Below are positions 47,458 through 57,308 of a DNA stretch of 64,000 nt, in pieces. The stretch is from Bradyrhizobium manausense. GTDB taxonomy: Bacteria; Pseudomonadota; Alphaproteobacteria; Rhizobiales; Xanthobacteraceae. The translations under genes were made by a program, and so were the position numbers. The stretch lies in NCBI RefSeq assembly GCF_018130615.1, contig NZ_JAFCKB010000022.1, forward strand, positions 62,001-126,000. Direction: 5' to 3'. Below the pieces are notes generated by a model that saw only the letters and a list, made by a program, of their open reading frames with translations, made no database searches and had not been told where the DNA came from. Position 1 is the first letter of the stretch; the number at the start of each line of letters is the position of its first letter.

Positions 47458-47560
47458 CGTACCACCTCCGCGTGGCGCGGGCCGCACTTATTGGCCTGTA
47501 TGAGGCATGTGCGTTGTCCGCCGTTCCTCTGTTAGAGGCGGGTGGTAAAGCGGACAATAA
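47458..47560 (-). ncRNA. Structured leader of metY-metA (candidate cis-regulatory RNA)
   Basis: Read on the minus strand, three hairpins precede the start codon. The first has TTGTCCGC (47557-47550) pairing with GCGGACAA (47521-47514), enclosing an asymmetric internal loop and an inner CCTCT-AAC-AGAGG. The second has CGCAC/GTGCG (47513-47509 with 47487-47483) with inner GCCT/AGGC. The third is CCGCG-CCA-CGCGG (47480-47468), directly adjoining the GGAGG ribosome site. This order of sensor-like and RBS-adjacent hairpins suits a riboswitch or attenuator. It does not match the SAM-II pattern I know. Novelty is inference. Confidence 0.55.
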
Positions 47561-47680
47561 TTCGCTTAGACATCGAGGAAGTAACCCTAATGCTTGTTGG
47601 TAACTTGGCTAAAATTTGAGTCAATTTGGATTAACTATTCCGCTGGCGTCACCGGCAAGCCGGCGCGCGACAGCGCCGGA

Positions 47681-49252
47681 TCAGGCCATCGTTTCCCAGA
47701 GCCGGCGGGCCAGCACGCCGGCGCGCCTCTCGATCGCGGCGGCCGCGTCAAGCGCGAGATCCTCGCGATAACGGCCCGCGATGAGCTGCACGCCGATCGG
47801 CTTGCCGTCGTGCACGGCCACGGGGACCACGGCGCCGGGCAATCCCAACACGTTGATCGCCGAGATGAAGCGGATCTCGCCCCAGAAGATTTCCTGCACG
47901 CGCTCGGCGCTCACGGCGTCCTCGCGCGGACCCGGCGTCGGCTTCACCGTGGTGGGCGCCAGCACCACCGGGTAATCCTCGAGGAACAATTGCCACGCGC
48001 GGATATGGCCGTTACGGGCGGCGGTCGCCTGCATCCAGGCCTTGAGGTCGAGGACATTCGCCTTGGTCTTCATGCCGCCCCACGCCCGATGAAAGTCTTC
48101 CGACGTGACCTTCAGCATGCCGGCTTCCTGCATCACCACTGTCTCGTTGGTGATGATGTCGCACCAGGTCTGCCAGACGCCGTTGATGTCGGGCACCTCG
48201 ACCTCGCTGACGCTGTAGCCGGAACGCTCCAGATGATCGGCCGCCTGGCGCAGTGCCGCGCTGACGGCCGGATCAACGTCCATGTCCTCGGGAATCTTGG
48301 CCAGCGCGACCTTGATCGGCCCTTTGGGCGTCGGGCCGGTCAGCGGCGCCGGCACCCACCAGGGATCACGCGGATCGCGCTGGCTCATGACTTCCAACGC
48401 AAGACGGACGTCGTCGACGTGGCGGGCGAGCGGTCCCTGCGCCGACATCAGATGCGCCAGCATCGGTCGCTCCGCCGTCGCGCTTGCATTGAAAGCGGGA
48501 ATACGGCCCTGCGTCGGCTTGATGGTGGCGACGCCATTGCAATGCGCCGGCCAGCGCAGCGAGCCGCCGATATCGTTGCCATGCGCGATGGTGCCGATGC
48601 CGGCGGCCACAGCCGAACCCGCACCGCCCGAGGAGCCGCCGCAGGTGATGTTCGGGTCCCAGGGATTAAGCGTCAGCCCGTGCAGCGGATTGTCGGTGAA
48701 GCCGCGGAAGGAGAATTCCGGTGTGTTGGTGAGGCCGATGACGATCGCACCGGCCTTCTTCAGGTTGCGGACAACGGGCGAATCCGACGGCGCGATGAGG
48801 TTCTTGTTGGCGGGAACGCCGTTGAAATTGGGTCGGCCCTCGTAGTCGACGTTTTCCTTGATGGTCACGGGTACGCCGTGCAGGAGACCGAGCTCGCCGC
48901 CTTTGGTGCGCTGCTTGTCGGCCGCATGCGCCGCCTTCAGTGCCTCCTCGCCGAGATCGACGACGACCGCATTCAGCCTGGGATTGACGGCATGCATCCG
49001 CTCCAGATGCGCCTCGACGGTGTCCACCGCGGAAATTGCGCCGGAGCGGATCGCAGCCGCGGTCTGCACCGCAGACCATTGCCAGGCCGGCCCCTCGGGG
49101 CGGCGTGCCGCGGCTGATCTTTGCGGTGTGGCCTTCTTGACGACCTTCTTGGCCGGCCTCGAGCGAGCCGGCTCACGGACGGATGCCTTCCCGCTCGCGG
49201 TCTTCGCCACTTTCTTCGAAGCGCTCTTCTTCGTCGCCGTCTTCTTCGCCAC
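47681..49252 (-). CDS. Amidase signature-family hydrolase with lysine-rich N-terminal tail
   Basis: The 523-residue protein has the complete Ser-cisSer-Lys triad: K132 (VTIKENVD), S207 (CGGSSGGAGS) and S231 (DIGGSLRWPAHC), with the exact spacing of the family. It hydrolyses an amide bond; the substrate is unknown. Residues 1-52 are an added tail rich in lysine, alanine and arginine (12 K and 6 R), unlike the usual amidase N-terminus, and may be a nucleic-acid or polyanion-binding segment. The upstream gene is 461 bases away in the other direction. Confidence 0.9.
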   Translation of the reverse strand: MAKKTATKKSASKKVAKTASGKASVREPARSRPAKKVVKKATPQRSAAARRPEGPAWQWSAVQTAAAIRSGAISAVDTVEAHLERMHAVNPRLNAVVVDLGEEALKAAHAADKQRTKGGELGLLHGVPVTIKENVDYEGRPNFNGVPANKNLIAPSDSPVVRNLKKAGAIVIGLTNTPEFSFRGFTDNPLHGLTLNPWDPNITCGGSSGGAGSAVAAGIGTIAHGNDIGGSLRWPAHCNGVATIKPTQGRIPAFNASATAERPMLAHLMSAQGPLARHVDDVRLALEVMSQRDPRDPWWVPAPLTGPTPKGPIKVALAKIPEDMDVDPAVSAALRQAADHLERSGYSVSEVEVPDINGVWQTWCDIITNETVVMQEAGMLKVTSEDFHRAWGGMKTKANVLDLKAWMQATAARNGHIRAWQLFLEDYPVVLAPTTVKPTPGPREDAVSAERVQEIFWGEIRFISAINVLGLPGAVVPVAVHDGKPIGVQLIAGRYREDLALDAAAAIERRAGVLARRLWETMA

Positions 49253-49713
49253 GTCGCATCTCCTGAAACTACAGCGCGAAAGTTACGGACGGTAATGACG
49301 CATGTACAGCGGCGTTTCTGCATGGCGCAAAGGCGGAGCGGCCAATGCGACGAATTGTCGGGGATAGCTGAGCTCGGGAAAAGTGGCCGGACCATGCCAA
49401 CGGGCACGCCCTCGGCGAAGTGGAGGAAGTCGAGAGCGACGCAGATCCGGCGCAACGCCGCGCGGCCGGCCACACCGCGACGAAACTTTCGACGCCGACG
49501 TTTCGCCCAGATCTGGAGGACGCGGGGCCGCTGCGACTCTCGTCACGCTGCCGATAAATTCATCGGGCAATATGCTCGCGTACACACGTCACGATTCTCA
49601 ATATCAGCTGCTTGACAGGCATTATCAGTCGTTGCAGTTTTAGGTTGAATAACCTTCGAATGATTTTGCTTTTGCTCGTTTGATTTTCCAAGCAGCGAAC
49701 GTGGAGCATTCAT
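49253..49713. other. Gene-free spacer upstream of the AIDA/RTX protein
   Basis: No convincing coding frame is seen in this 461-base stretch between divergent genes. The last 75 bases before 49714 are AT-rich and include the dyad AGGTT-GAAT-AACCT (49642-49655), a possible operator or promoter element. GGAG lies seven bases ahead of the ATG. Confidence 0.5.
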
Positions 49714-52700
49714 ATGACGGTTATTCCTCCCGCTAGTGGCGTTACCATCCACAGCGGCGATACGATGGATGTCAGTGGCGGTGCTTCCGTCGACAGCACG
49801 ACGATCGAAACAGGCGGCTTGCAGACAGTCGGCGGATCGTTCTCGACAAGCACGGCAACCCACACGATCATCTCTGGCGGAGAGCAGGATGTCATTCTGG
49901 ATGGCGTCGCCAGTTATACGACCATCTACGCAGGCGGCGTGCAGCGCGTAACCGGCGAATTCGTGCATGAAGGTCCAACCCCCGGCGCCGTTGACCACAC
50001 CACGATCAATGGTGGGGGCGAGCAGGACATCGACACGGGCACCGCAACGACGACGACTGTCAATTCCGGCGGCGTCCAGAACGTGACGAATGGCGGCAGT
50101 GCCAGCGGAACCATCGTCAACTCCGGCGGCATGTTCAGAGTTTCGGGTGAAACCGTAGAGACGGCGCCGGTGTATCCCCCGCCGGTGATCCAAAGCGTGG
50201 CGACCGGTGCAACCATCAACCACGGAGGCGAATTCGACGTCACCGGCGGCGGGACTGCAGTGAACACCGTCGTCAACGGCGGCCTCATGGTGGTCTCGGG
50301 GTCGATACCGGATCCGTTCGCCAACGTCCCTGGCCAGCCGGCCGTCGACGCCAGCATGGCGACCGGCACCATCGTCGAAGGTTTTGGAACGTTGACGGCG
50401 TCGAACGGCGCGTTGGTGTCCGGGACAGTCGTCCAAAACTACGGGACGCTGAATGTGGATGCAGGTGGCACAGCGATCGGCACGACAGTCAGCAACGCGA
50501 CGATACACCTGTCCGCTGGCGCGACGGCGACCAACACGACCGTCAATCAGTACGGAACCCTCATCGTACTTGGCAACGCCGACTTTTCAGGCACCGTCTT
50601 CAACCCCGGCAGCGCTCTGGAGATCGGCGACGGCACGATTGAAAACGGATTTACCATTGCGAAGAGCGGGACGCTGCAGGTTTTGGACGGCGGTGTTCTC
50701 AACAACAGCACAGTCTCTGCAGGCGCAACACTCATCGCTGAAGCTGGCGCGACGCTATCCAATACAACCTTCCAGAGTGGTGCAACGTTTATCGCCGACT
50801 ATGGCTACACGGAAGACGGCTTCACCGTATCGAACGGCACGCTATTCAAGGTGTTCGGCGCAGCCACGAACACGACGATCTTAGCGGGCGGCAAGCAAAT
50901 CCTTGGCAATTACGGCTTGGACGCAACCACCAGCAACACGATCATCAATGGCGGCGAACAAGATGTCGGGCTTGCATCCACCGCGAGCTATACCACCATC
51001 AACACGGGCGGCGTTCAGCATGTCGCCGGCCTTTATATGCACGATGCGCCGGGTCCAGGGCGGGCGGATCACACCACGATCAATAATGGCGGCGAGCAGG
51101 ATGTCGATACTGGCATCGTGACGTCAACCACCGTCAATGCCGGGGGCGTTCAGAACATTACCAACGGAGGCTCTGCCAGCGGCACGATCGTCAAGTCGGG
51201 CGGTGTCGTCAACGTCTCGGGAGAGACGGTCTATTATCCTCCCGGAGGCCCGTACGGCATCGTCTTCAGGAGCGAAGTCGATTCGGCCGTTATCGGCAGC
51301 GGCGGCCAATTGCACCTGTCCGGAGCGGGGATCGCTGAGAACGCCACCATCAATGGTGGCGTGATGACGGTTTCGGGATTCCTTGCAGACCCGACGCACG
51401 ACCCAAGCGCACCGGCGATCGACACCAGCGCGGCGAACGGCACGATCCTCAACTCAGGAAGTCTCTCCGTTTCGGACGGCGGCACCGCCACCTCCACCAC
51501 TCTGAACGGCGGCACGCTTGACGTGCTCGATCACGGCACCGCGAACGCTTCGACGATTTATCATGGCGCCATAGAACTCGTCGAAGCGGGCGGCATTGCC
51601 GGTGCGACCACGATCGCCGGCGGCACGCTTGATCTCAAGGCGGGCGCGATGTCCGACGACGCGATCAAGTTCTCCGGCCAGGGCACGCTCAAGATCGAGC
51701 AGCTGGTTTCGGGCTCGTCGTCCTTTGCAAGCCAGATCAAGGGCATCTCGCTCGGCGACCAGATCGATCTTTCCGGCCTGTCTTATACGAGCGGTGCGAC
51801 GGCGAACGTATCTGGTTTGACGCTCACGGTCAGCAACGGCACGGTCAGCGAGACCTTCACACTGGCGGATACGTCGGTGACGCATTTCGGCATCACGAAG
51901 GACGGCAACGGCGGGATTCTGCTGAGAGCCGCGGCCCTGCCCTCTATCGCTGGAGCCGTGTCCGGACAAACCAGCAGCAACGAGGCTGCGATCAATCCAT
52001 TCGCGACCGTCACGATCACAGATCCAAACGCAGCAGCAACGGATGGCCTGATCATCACGCTCGCGGGCGCGACCGGCATCCTGTCCGGGACGGGGCTGAT
52101 TTCGCTTGGAAACGGAACCTACGAACTTGCAGCGACCAGCGCCGACAAGCTGACCGCCGAGCTGCACGGCCTCACCTTTGTGTCCTCGCCGCACGGAGAC
52201 GGCAGCGCAACGACCACATTCACGTTGAGCGACACGAGCAGCGTGGGCTTGACCGTCAGCGACGCCCACACCACCGTCATCGACACACATCAAGCCGGTC
52301 CCACGATAATCAACGGCCCGGCATCCGGTTATGCGACCATCGAGGGCACGACGGGCAACGATATCATCCACGCCTATGGCATGTTCAACATCATCCACAG
52401 CAATGGTGGAAACGACACAATCTATGCCGGACTATACGGCACGGTTGATGTGTCGAACGGCGACAGCACCGTCGATCTGGAGGGGTTCGGCAACCGCGTG
52501 ACCGGTGGCGACGGCAATATCACGGTGACGGGCTCAACGGGCGCCACCATGATTACGCTCGGCAACGGCAGCGACACTGTCGACGCCAGCGGATACGGGA
52601 ACATCATCACCCTGGGCAACGGCAAGAATGTTGTCCACCCGGGTGACGGCGCGAGCACAACGACGGCTGGCGACGGCAACGACCAGGCGACGCTCTCCGG

Positions 52701-53340
52701 ATTTGGCAACACGGTCATCCTTGGAAATGGCAACGATCTCGTCACCGGCGGAGGCGGCGCCAACAGTGTCACGCTCGGCGATGGCAACAACGCGGTGAAC
52801 CTCGGCGGAATGGTCAACCAGATTACCGTCGGTGCGGGAACGAACACGATCATCGCCGGCAACGGCGCGGATAACGTCGTTGCCGGCGCGGGCCACGATA
52901 CGATCACACTCGGCGGAGTCGCCAATCACGTGGTGCTCAACGGGTCCGAGGCAATCGTGACAAACCAGATGGGCCTGGACGTCATCACGGCCAATGGCGG
53001 ATCAGACCAGTTTAACTTTGTCGGGTTCGGCAATCAGGCCATCATCAACGGCCCCGCCCATGTCAGCATCAGCGATCACAGCGCGGGTCTGACCGTCTCC
53101 GTCAACTCCAGCAACCAGATTGATACAATCTCCGGCTTTGGCAATGACCCGCTCGGCGTCATCGCGCTCGCAAGTGGCGTAGGCAATTACCACTCCGTCG
53201 CCGACGTCATGAACGCGCTGAGGAGCGACGGGCATGGCGGGACCCTGCTTGCCCTGGGCAGCGTTCCTGACGCCGGGTCTCTCGATTTCGTCGACACCAC
53301 GATCAGCCAATTGCACGCGTCGAACTTTGTGATCGTGTAA
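49714..53340 (+). CDS. Large AIDA-repeat and RTX-like repeat protein, probable type I secreted adhesin
   Basis: The 1208-residue protein is highly repetitive. About residues 15-660 consist of AIDA-like repeats (TVNSGGVQNVTNGGSASGTIV and variants). A central segment (about 740-860) resembles Ig/cadherin-like units (PFATVTITDPNAAATDGLIITL). Residues about 880-1090 are glycine/asparagine/aspartate nonapeptide-like repeats (GNGNDLVTGGGGANSVTLGDG), reminiscent of calcium-binding RTX. There is no N-terminal signal and no autotransporter barrel. The C-terminus ends LHASNFVIV, compatible with a type I secretion signal. No secretion genes are adjacent. Confidence 0.8.
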   Translation: MTVIPPASGVTIHSGDTMDVSGGASVDSTTIETGGLQTVGGSFSTSTATHTIISGGEQDVILDGVASYTTIYAGGVQRVTGEFVHEGPTPGAVDHTTINGGGEQDIDTGTATTTTVNSGGVQNVTNGGSASGTIVNSGGMFRVSGETVETAPVYPPPVIQSVATGATINHGGEFDVTGGGTAVNTVVNGGLMVVSGSIPDPFANVPGQPAVDASMATGTIVEGFGTLTASNGALVSGTVVQNYGTLNVDAGGTAIGTTVSNATIHLSAGATATNTTVNQYGTLIVLGNADFSGTVFNPGSALEIGDGTIENGFTIAKSGTLQVLDGGVLNNSTVSAGATLIAEAGATLSNTTFQSGATFIADYGYTEDGFTVSNGTLFKVFGAATNTTILAGGKQILGNYGLDATTSNTIINGGEQDVGLASTASYTTINTGGVQHVAGLYMHDAPGPGRADHTTINNGGEQDVDTGIVTSTTVNAGGVQNITNGGSASGTIVKSGGVVNVSGETVYYPPGGPYGIVFRSEVDSAVIGSGGQLHLSGAGIAENATINGGVMTVSGFLADPTHDPSAPAIDTSAANGTILNSGSLSVSDGGTATSTTLNGGTLDVLDHGTANASTIYHGAIELVEAGGIAGATTIAGGTLDLKAGAMSDDAIKFSGQGTLKIEQLVSGSSSFASQIKGISLGDQIDLSGLSYTSGATANVSGLTLTVSNGTVSETFTLADTSVTHFGITKDGNGGILLRAAALPSIAGAVSGQTSSNEAAINPFATVTITDPNAAATDGLIITLAGATGILSGTGLISLGNGTYELAATSADKLTAELHGLTFVSSPHGDGSATTTFTLSDTSSVGLTVSDAHTTVIDTHQAGPTIINGPASGYATIEGTTGNDIIHAYGMFNIIHSNGGNDTIYAGLYGTVDVSNGDSTVDLEGFGNRVTGGDGNITVTGSTGATMITLGNGSDTVDASGYGNIITLGNGKNVVHPGDGASTTTAGDGNDQATLSGFGNTVILGNGNDLVTGGGGANSVTLGDGNNAVNLGGMVNQITVGAGTNTIIAGNGADNVVAGAGHDTITLGGVANHVVLNGSEAIVTNQMGLDVITANGGSDQFNFVGFGNQAIINGPAHVSISDHSAGLTVSVNSSNQIDTISGFGNDPLGVIALASGVGNYHSVADVMNALRSDGHGGTLLALGSVPDAGSLDFVDTTISQLHASNFVIV

Positions 53341-53412
53341 CGTCAGGCGCTCCTGTAACGCGCTTTACGAAAGCCAAACCCACGCCGGACGCGAGCTGGA
53401 CGAATGTCCGGC

Positions 53413-54894
53413 TCAGTCCAGCTTGATCCAGACCCCCTTCGTGTTCAGGTATTCATCGAGCTGCTCGGTGCCGCCCTCGCGGCCATATCCGCTCATCTTG
53501 TAGCCGCCGAAGGGCAACGCGGGATCGATGGCGTGATAGGTGTTCACCCAAACCGAACCTGCACGCAGGCTACGCGAGAGGACGTGCGCCTTGCTGACGT
53601 CGCGCGTGAAGACACCCGCCGCAAGCCCGTACGGCGTCGCATTGGCTCGCTCTACGGCCTCATCCAGCGTGTCGAACGGCAGAGCGGAAATGACCGGACC
53701 AAAGATTTCATCGCGGGCGATCTGCATGTTGTCGGAGACGCCGGCGAAGACGGTGGGCTCGACGAAATTTCCCTTCGCGAAACTCCCCTCTCTCAGTCTC
53801 CGGCCTCCGGTCACGACCTTGGCGCCTTCGTCGCGTCCGCTGTTCAGGAAGCCTTCGACCTTGTCGAGCTGTCGTTCGGAAACGAGAGGTCCGATCTCCG
53901 TCGTGGGATCTGCTCCGTCACCGATTTTCAGGGCCGAAGCAAATTTCCCCAGCCTCTCGACCAGCTCGTCATGGATCTTTCGCTCGACGAACAACCGGGA
54001 GCCCGCGATGCAGATCTGGCCCGAATTGGCAAAGGCAGCCATCGCGGCGATCGGCACGGCCTTATCGAGGTCGGCGTCGGCGCAGACGATGACCGGCGAC
54101 TTTCCACCAAGCTCGAGCGACACCCGCTTGAGATTGCCGGCCGACGCGCGAATGATCGCCTGGCCTGTGGCCGTGGATCCCGTGAAGACGATCTTGTCGA
54201 CACCGGGATGTTCGGCCAAAGGCGCACCGGCCTCCGAGCCGGTCCCGGTCACCACGTTGACGACGCCGGGCGGCACGCCTGCCTCGCTCATCAAATCCGC
54301 GATCAGGAGCGGCGTCAGCGGCGCCTCTTCGGAAGGCTTGAGCACGACGGTGCATCCGGTCGCGAGTGCAGGCCCGATCTTCCAGACCGATGCAGCCGTG
54401 GGCGCGTTCCAGGGAATGATCGCGCCGACGACGCCGACGGGCTCCTTCCGTGTGAACGAGACGATGTCGCCCGGAAGCGAATTGTCGATCGTCTGCCCGT
54501 GAATCGCAGTCGCCATGCCGGCGTAGTATCTGAGCATGCCGAGCACGCGAAGCTTGTTCGCCCGCGTCCTGACGATCGGCATGCCCATGTCGGCGGTGTC
54601 GGACCGGCTGATCTCCTCCCAATGCTTCTCGAATAGGTCGGCAATACGCAGGAGCAGAGCCTGTCGCTCGAACGGCTTGAAGCGGCTCCATGGTCCCACG
54701 AAGGCGCGACGGGCGGCGGTGACGGCGATGTCGATGTCGCCGGCATCTCCACGCGGAACACGACCGATCACTTCGCCGGTCGCAGGATTGCGCGTCTCGA
54801 AGACCTTGCCCGAGCGGGCCTCAACCCACGCACCATCGACGAACATCTTGCGGGTTCGGCCGTCTACGGGAGATCGGATATCGGTCTTTGTCAT
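53413..54894 (-). CDS. Aldehyde dehydrogenase family protein
   Basis: The 493-residue NAD(P)-dependent enzyme shows the glutamate block RVSLELGGKSPVIV and the catalytic cysteine NSGQICIAGSRLFVERK, plus PWNAPTAASVWKIGPALATG and FTGSTATGQAIIR for cofactor binding. The ATG at 54894 is favoured by length; 54924 (MSVETGKTDP) is an alternative. Substrate could be a betaine-type or catabolic aldehyde. It is located after a dehydrogenase remnant and bkdR on the same strand, suggesting an original link with branched-chain catabolism. Confidence 0.9.
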   Translation of the reverse strand: MTKTDIRSPVDGRTRKMFVDGAWVEARSGKVFETRNPATGEVIGRVPRGDAGDIDIAVTAARRAFVGPWSRFKPFERQALLLRIADLFEKHWEEISRSDTADMGMPIVRTRANKLRVLGMLRYYAGMATAIHGQTIDNSLPGDIVSFTRKEPVGVVGAIIPWNAPTAASVWKIGPALATGCTVVLKPSEEAPLTPLLIADLMSEAGVPPGVVNVVTGTGSEAGAPLAEHPGVDKIVFTGSTATGQAIIRASAGNLKRVSLELGGKSPVIVCADADLDKAVPIAAMAAFANSGQICIAGSRLFVERKIHDELVERLGKFASALKIGDGADPTTEIGPLVSERQLDKVEGFLNSGRDEGAKVVTGGRRLREGSFAKGNFVEPTVFAGVSDNMQIARDEIFGPVISALPFDTLDEAVERANATPYGLAAGVFTRDVSKAHVLSRSLRAGSVWVNTYHAIDPALPFGGYKMSGYGREGGTEQLDEYLNTKGVWIKLD

Positions 54895-54931
54895 TGGGTC
54901 AGTCTTCCCTGTCTCAACACTCATTCTCAGT

Positions 54932-55138
54932 CTAGGCTGCCGGCTTCGTCTTCCGAACGAGCCGCGCGAGGTCGGAAATGCGGGCCTGGCCATGGCCGCT
55001 CTCGACCACGGCCGCGATGACAGTGCCGACACCGTCGGCGATCGCTTTGGATGCCCCGGATTTGCTCGCTATCGTCTGATAGTAGGAGATATCCTTTAGC
55101 GCATTATCGGGGCGCGACGGGAGCGCCCTGATCCTTTG
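54932..55138 (-). pseudogene. 3' remnant of a beta-hydroxyacid dehydrogenase-like gene
   Basis: No start codon is available, but 68 codons ending at TAG 54934-54932 read RPDNALKDISYYQTIA...VVESGHGQARISDL, which looks like the C-terminal helical domain of 3-hydroxyisobutyrate dehydrogenase-type oxidoreductases. The frame runs directly from the TAG stop of bkdR, with no intervening start. The 5' two-thirds of the gene (Rossmann domain) are missing. It is best seen as a deletion remnant of a gene once between bkdR and the aldehyde dehydrogenase. Confidence 0.6.
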
Positions 55139-55651
55139 CTAGACCTGGACCGACGTCAGCTTCTTCAGGCATCGCAGGGCAAACGATGACCGGCTGTGGC
55201 GGATGCCGGGAATACGATAGAGCTTTTCGCGCAGGAAGCGCTCATAGCCGGCGGTGCTTTCGACCGCGACTTTCACGATGTAATCGTAATCGCCGGTGGT
55301 GAGATAGGCCTCGATCACCTCCGGCAAATTCGTAAGCAATTGGCCAAAGCGTTCGAGCATCTCCTCGTCGTGGCGGTCGAGCGTCAACTCTATGATGACC
55401 GTTTCGGGCAAGCCAAGCTTGTCCTGATTGAGCAGCGCGACGTAGCCATCGATATAGCCCTGCGTCTCCAAGCGCTTCAGCCTGTTCCAGCATGGCGTGG
55501 TGGAGAGCCCGATTGTGTCGGCGAGTTGCGCCATCGTCAGGCGTGCATCCTGCTGCAAGGCACGCAGGATCTTGCGATCGATCTCGTCGAGCCGAAGTGC
55601 ATCCTTGCGAGACGCTTTGGCAGGCCCCGTGATACGTCCGACCGCCGCCAT
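55139..55651 (-). CDS. bkdR: BkdR, Lrp-family regulator of branched-chain keto-acid dehydrogenase
   Basis: The 170-residue Lrp-type protein has an N-terminal HTH (LDEIDRKILRALQQDARLTMAQLADTIGLSTTPCWNRLKRLE) and the RAM effector domain (VIIELTLDRHDEEMLERFG, GDYDYIVKVAVESTAGYERFL). It is divergent from the bkd operon, matching Pseudomonas putida BkdR, which activates bkd genes with branched-chain amino acids. The match of context and family supports the name. A strong dyad lies just upstream of its start. The TAG stop leads straight into the dehydrogenase remnant. Confidence 0.88.
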   Translation of the reverse strand: MAAVGRITGPAKASRKDALRLDEIDRKILRALQQDARLTMAQLADTIGLSTTPCWNRLKRLETQGYIDGYVALLNQDKLGLPETVIIELTLDRHDEEMLERFGQLLTNLPEVIEAYLTTGDYDYIVKVAVESTAGYERFLREKLYRIPGIRHSRSSFALRCLKKLTSVQV

Positions 55652-55671
55652 ACCAAGAACTCCATTCTGGA

Positions 55672-55693
55672 TTTTCCACCTAAGTGTGGAAAA
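55672..55693. promoter_or_regulatory. Perfect dyad TTTTCCAC-N6-GTGGAAAA upstream of bkdR, likely BkdR operator
   Basis: An 8+8 palindrome in the bkdR-bkd operon spacer, 20 bases from the bkdR start and 65 bases from the ACT gene. Its size and AT-rich flanks suit an Lrp-family binding site that could control both directions. Binding is inferred. Confidence 0.6.
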
Positions 55694-55758
55694 ATTCTCC
55701 TGCGCTTTTAAACTACACCCAGATCAAAAGAACAACAATCCTGGTTTTTGCCAGTACG

Positions 55759-57305
<1,547 letters not shown>

Positions 57306-57308
57306 ACC

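Noticed and set aside
47458-47660. SAM-II riboswitch upstream of metY
   Set aside because: The conserved SAM-II pseudoknot pattern (GATTT ... TTGCAGC ... GCTAAA) is not present on the minus strand in the correct order, so the leader was listed as unassigned structure.
49714-53340. Classical AIDA-type autotransporter
   Set aside because: No signal peptide and no C-terminal beta-barrel; the C-terminus has RTX-like repeats instead.
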